From Clostridiales bacterium CCNA10 (GTDB taxonomy: Bacteria; Bacillota; Clostridia; Oscillospirales; Oscillospiraceae): DNA of 64,000 bases. The notes below the pieces were generated by a model. That model was given only the letters and a program-made list of their open reading frames with translations. It did not search any database and was not told where the DNA came from. How positions within the stretch are numbered: the first letter of the stretch is position 1; every line of letters begins with the position of its first letter. The stretch lies in contig AP018533.1 in NCBI GenBank assembly GCA_003573975.1, positions 372,001 through 436,000 of the forward strand. The letters run 5' to 3'. Positions 63,835-64,000 of the stretch are shown here, one piece after another. Made by a program: the position numbers and the translations under genes.

Positions 63835-64000
63835 ATGGGACAAAAGGCGATCCTGATGGCGGGCCTGCTGACTGTGGCCCTGTCCGCCTGCGGCGGTCCG
63901 TTTTCCATGGAGGAGACTGCGGGAGGCGAGGGCGCGCTCTCCGGCTCACAGGCGTTGCAGAGTGGAGACGGCTCAGCCTGCTCCATGGAGCGGTCCTGTG
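63835..64000 (+). CDS. Lipoprotein, 3' end outside window
   Basis: ATG 63835 follows GGAGGGAGGAG. The first 55 codons read MGQKAILMAGLLTVALSACGG, a type II signal peptide with lipobox LSAC (Cys 19), then a Gly/Ser-rich linker. The rest lies beyond the window, so the function is not known. It would be processed by LspA (42864). Confidence 0.75.
   Translation, partial: MGQKAILMAGLLTVALSACGGPFSMEETAGGEGALSGSQALQSGDGSACSMERSC

Noticed and set aside
1..64000. CRISPR array
   Set aside because: No short direct repeats with regular unique spacers were seen; all repeats found are coding repeats, DGR repeats or hairpin arrays.

Overview
The window is one end of a degraded prophage followed by housekeeping chromosome. 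The host looks like a high-GC, anaerobic, spore-forming Clostridia of the Oscillospiraceae type (Flavonifractor / Lawsonibacter / Intestinimonas-like). The evidence is SpoIIE, SpoVT and a zinc-complete SpoIIQ, an anaerobic NrdG activase, Pta, an S-layer-anchored wall protein and GC-rich codon use. The genus is an inference.

Positions 1-19.7 kb are the tail module of a siphovirus-like prophage in transcription order: tape-measure protein (5' end outside the window, with 13 exact 62-residue repeats), distal tail protein, tail endopeptidase-like protein, a run of modular fibre genes, and a diversity-generating retroelement (DGR). The DGR has a 913-residue variable protein with its variable repeat at 16695-16836, a template repeat at 17045-17186, and a reverse transcriptase from 17407. 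The two repeats differ at 22 template adenines and one cytosine. The reverse transcriptase is broken by an apparent internal deletion with a frame change, so the DGR is probably no longer active. No holin or endolysin follows. Positions 19.8-21.8 kb hold AT-rich fragments (HD-domain protein, GNAT remnant, truncated topoisomerase III). The island ends at the 3' half of a tRNA-Arg(CCU) plus its terminator, which looks like the right attachment site.

Positions 22.2-36.3 kb carry spoIIE (with an unusual 22-bp-spaced promoter), asnS, an ECF sigma/anti-sigma pair (anti-sigma frameshifted), lepA, an XRE regulator, pta, a decayed IS3-family element sitting in the loop of the pta terminator, and ftsH. 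Downstream of both lepA and pta lies the same intergenic architecture: the gene's 3' end is followed by an inverted scrap of that gene, an array of four hairpins with compensating stem changes, and a second copy of the gene's own tail including its stop codon. This gene-tail-duplicating hairpin element is the most novel structure in the window.

Positions 36.4-54.5 kb hold a VanY-type carboxypeptidase, a class-I glutamine amidotransferase-like hydrolase, a cytidylate-kinase-like protein, an AraC regulator, a CYTH protein, spoVT, an RluD-family pseudouridine synthase with lspA, nrdG, a two-component system divergent from a TolC-like / HlyD-like / RND efflux operon, an M16 peptidase with a frameshifted end, spoIIQ and a DUF3870 gene.

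Positions 54.5-63.2 kb form a minus-strand cluster of M19 dipeptidase, a 1.6-kilo-residue triple NlpC/P60-like SLH protein, a transglutaminase-like protein and a DUF819 membrane protein. Together these suggest wall-peptide or peptide processing and transport. The window ends inside a lipoprotein gene that has its own promoter.
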